DNA of 64,000 bases, taken from assembly GCF_040932005.1 (NCBI RefSeq), contig NZ_CP162414.1, positions 585,501-649,500 of the forward strand, in the 5' to 3' direction. This DNA comes from Aestuariibius sp. HNIBRBA575. GTDB taxonomy: Bacteria > Pseudomonadota > Alphaproteobacteria > Rhodobacterales > Rhodobacteraceae. A program made the translations under genes and the position numbers. Position 1 is the stretch's first letter; each line of letters starts with the position of its first letter. Below the pieces are notes generated by a model. It made no database searches and was not told where the DNA came from. It saw nothing but the letters and a program-made list of their open reading frames with translations. Below are positions 63,369 through 64,000 of this stretch, piece after piece.

Positions 63369-64000
63369 TTATAAAGGATTGTCCATGCGCAGACGACAGC
63401 GGATAGAGCCACGCGTGGGTTCGCGCCAAACGACACGCACTTCGCGTTTGTCGGCGCCATATTCCGTGTCGAACCACGGCGCATCATAAATCGTGGTGCT
63501 GCCTGAATTACGCAATTGTCCGTTTGCGCTATAGCTTTCGACGGTGCGTGCAAACCCTCGGAAAGGCAGTTTGGTATCCGTGTCGATGATCCAGGTCTGT
63601 GACGCTGTCGATTCCGTCGCGGTAATAATGCGTGGATTTTCAATAGGTTCGTTGATCGCGTTGAACACATTTCCGGTAAAGGTGATGTTGCGCATGCTGT
63701 TATATTTCAGATCCGCAAATGTCGTGTCCACATGTTCGATCCGGTCAATATTCCCGTTCAAAGTCCGAAACACGTTCCCGGTGACGGACAACCCGTTGAT
63801 GAAATGGTCGCTGCCATGTGGTTTGACCACAATCCAGTTGAACCACCGCGCGACATCATTGGCTGTGAATGTGTTGCCAGTGATGGTTAGACCGCCAAAC
63901 GAAAAGTCAGACCCCTGATCAGGTGTCGCATCATATTCATTGGTCCATTCGATAAAATTGTTATCGATGTAATTCCCGGTCACGATGGATTTCACATTCG
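63369..64000 (-). CDS. Right-handed beta-helix protein, C-terminal part (runs off the right edge)
   Basis: About 210 residues, open to the window edge. Repeats of the form ITGNTFTANDV, LSVTGNVFRTLNG and ITFTGNVFNAINE, spaced 20-30 residues, are typical of pectate-lyase-like beta-helix carbohydrate enzymes or phage tailspike-like proteins. After about residue 150 a short capping domain follows (FPFRGFARTVES is close to what is read). No active site can be named without the N-terminal part. The gene is followed by a terminator and has no partner in view. Confidence 0.8.
   Translation of the reverse strand, partial: NVKSIVTGNYIDNNFIEWTNEYDATPDQGSDFSFGGLTITGNTFTANDVARWFNWIVVKPHGSDHFINGLSVTGNVFRTLNGNIDRIEHVDTTFADLKYNSMRNITFTGNVFNAINEPIENPRIITATESTASQTWIIDTDTKLPFRGFARTVESYSANGQLRNSGSTTIYDAPWFDTEYGADKREVRVVWREPTRGSIRCRLRMDNPL

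Overview
The window looks like chromosomal DNA of an alphaproteobacterium of the Rhodobacteraceae (Roseobacter-type). The reasons are the high GC, the gene content (a very large RTX/Hint secreted protein, a leuA-cupin pair, a TrxC-type thioredoxin, and an intact mreB-mreC-mreD-mrdA-rodA cluster), and protein sequences that read like members of that family. Placement rests on recognition of families only; no search was run.

Layout. (1) 1-8823, minus strand: a five-gene operon DUF4132 > MoxR ATPase > DUF5682 > VWA > SWIM, in the same order as the E. coli yehI-yehL-yehM-yehP-yehQ cluster, cut by the left edge. (2) About 8.9-20.69 kb: a lower-GC accessory island that ends at the 3' side of a tRNA-Gln(UUG) gene. 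It holds scars (an aminotransferase fragment, an AAA ATPase fragment, a Mu/Tni-like DDE transposase), an RNA-repair pair (RNA ligase + HD-Pnk), a serine recombinase, a reverse transcriptase translationally coupled to a family A DNA polymerase that is broken by one in-frame TAA, an orphan gene, a two-gene unknown operon, and iteron-like repeats beside the tRNA. (3) 20.8-30.1 kb: MscS channel, kdsA with capsule-export genes, NhaA, a uracil-DNA-glycosylase-family protein, SseB-like, hydroxyacid dehydrogenase, VOC protein. (4) 30.1-38.8 kb: the rod-shape cluster, rlmJ, and leuA with a cupin gene under an apparent leucine attenuator with its own leader peptide. (5) 39.2-45 kb: a 1399-residue RTX/Hint protein facing a periplasmic MORN-repeat protein. 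(6) 45-64 kb: housekeeping (nadE, pfkB, gltX, nadD, ettA, trxC, a cold-shock gene, tesA/ybbA/ybbP-like set), a PAS-GGDEF-EAL protein, a MATE exporter, and at the right edge part of a beta-helix protein.

How genes work together. The island reads like a defence island. The RT is joined by an ATGA overlap to a PolA-like polymerase and is preceded by a 15-nt segment that can pair with two upstream segments (candidate structured RNA), so an RT + PolA + RNA module is the best candidate for a little-described system; here the polymerase carries a stop codon that separates the thumb/TGR region from both catalytic aspartates. The adjacent RNA ligase/HD-Pnk pair has every activity needed to heal and seal cleaved RNA. 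Outside the island, the most informative regulatory element is the leuA leader: a 27-residue peptide with five consecutive Leu codons followed by two mutually exclusive hairpins, placing the cupin gene under leucine control.
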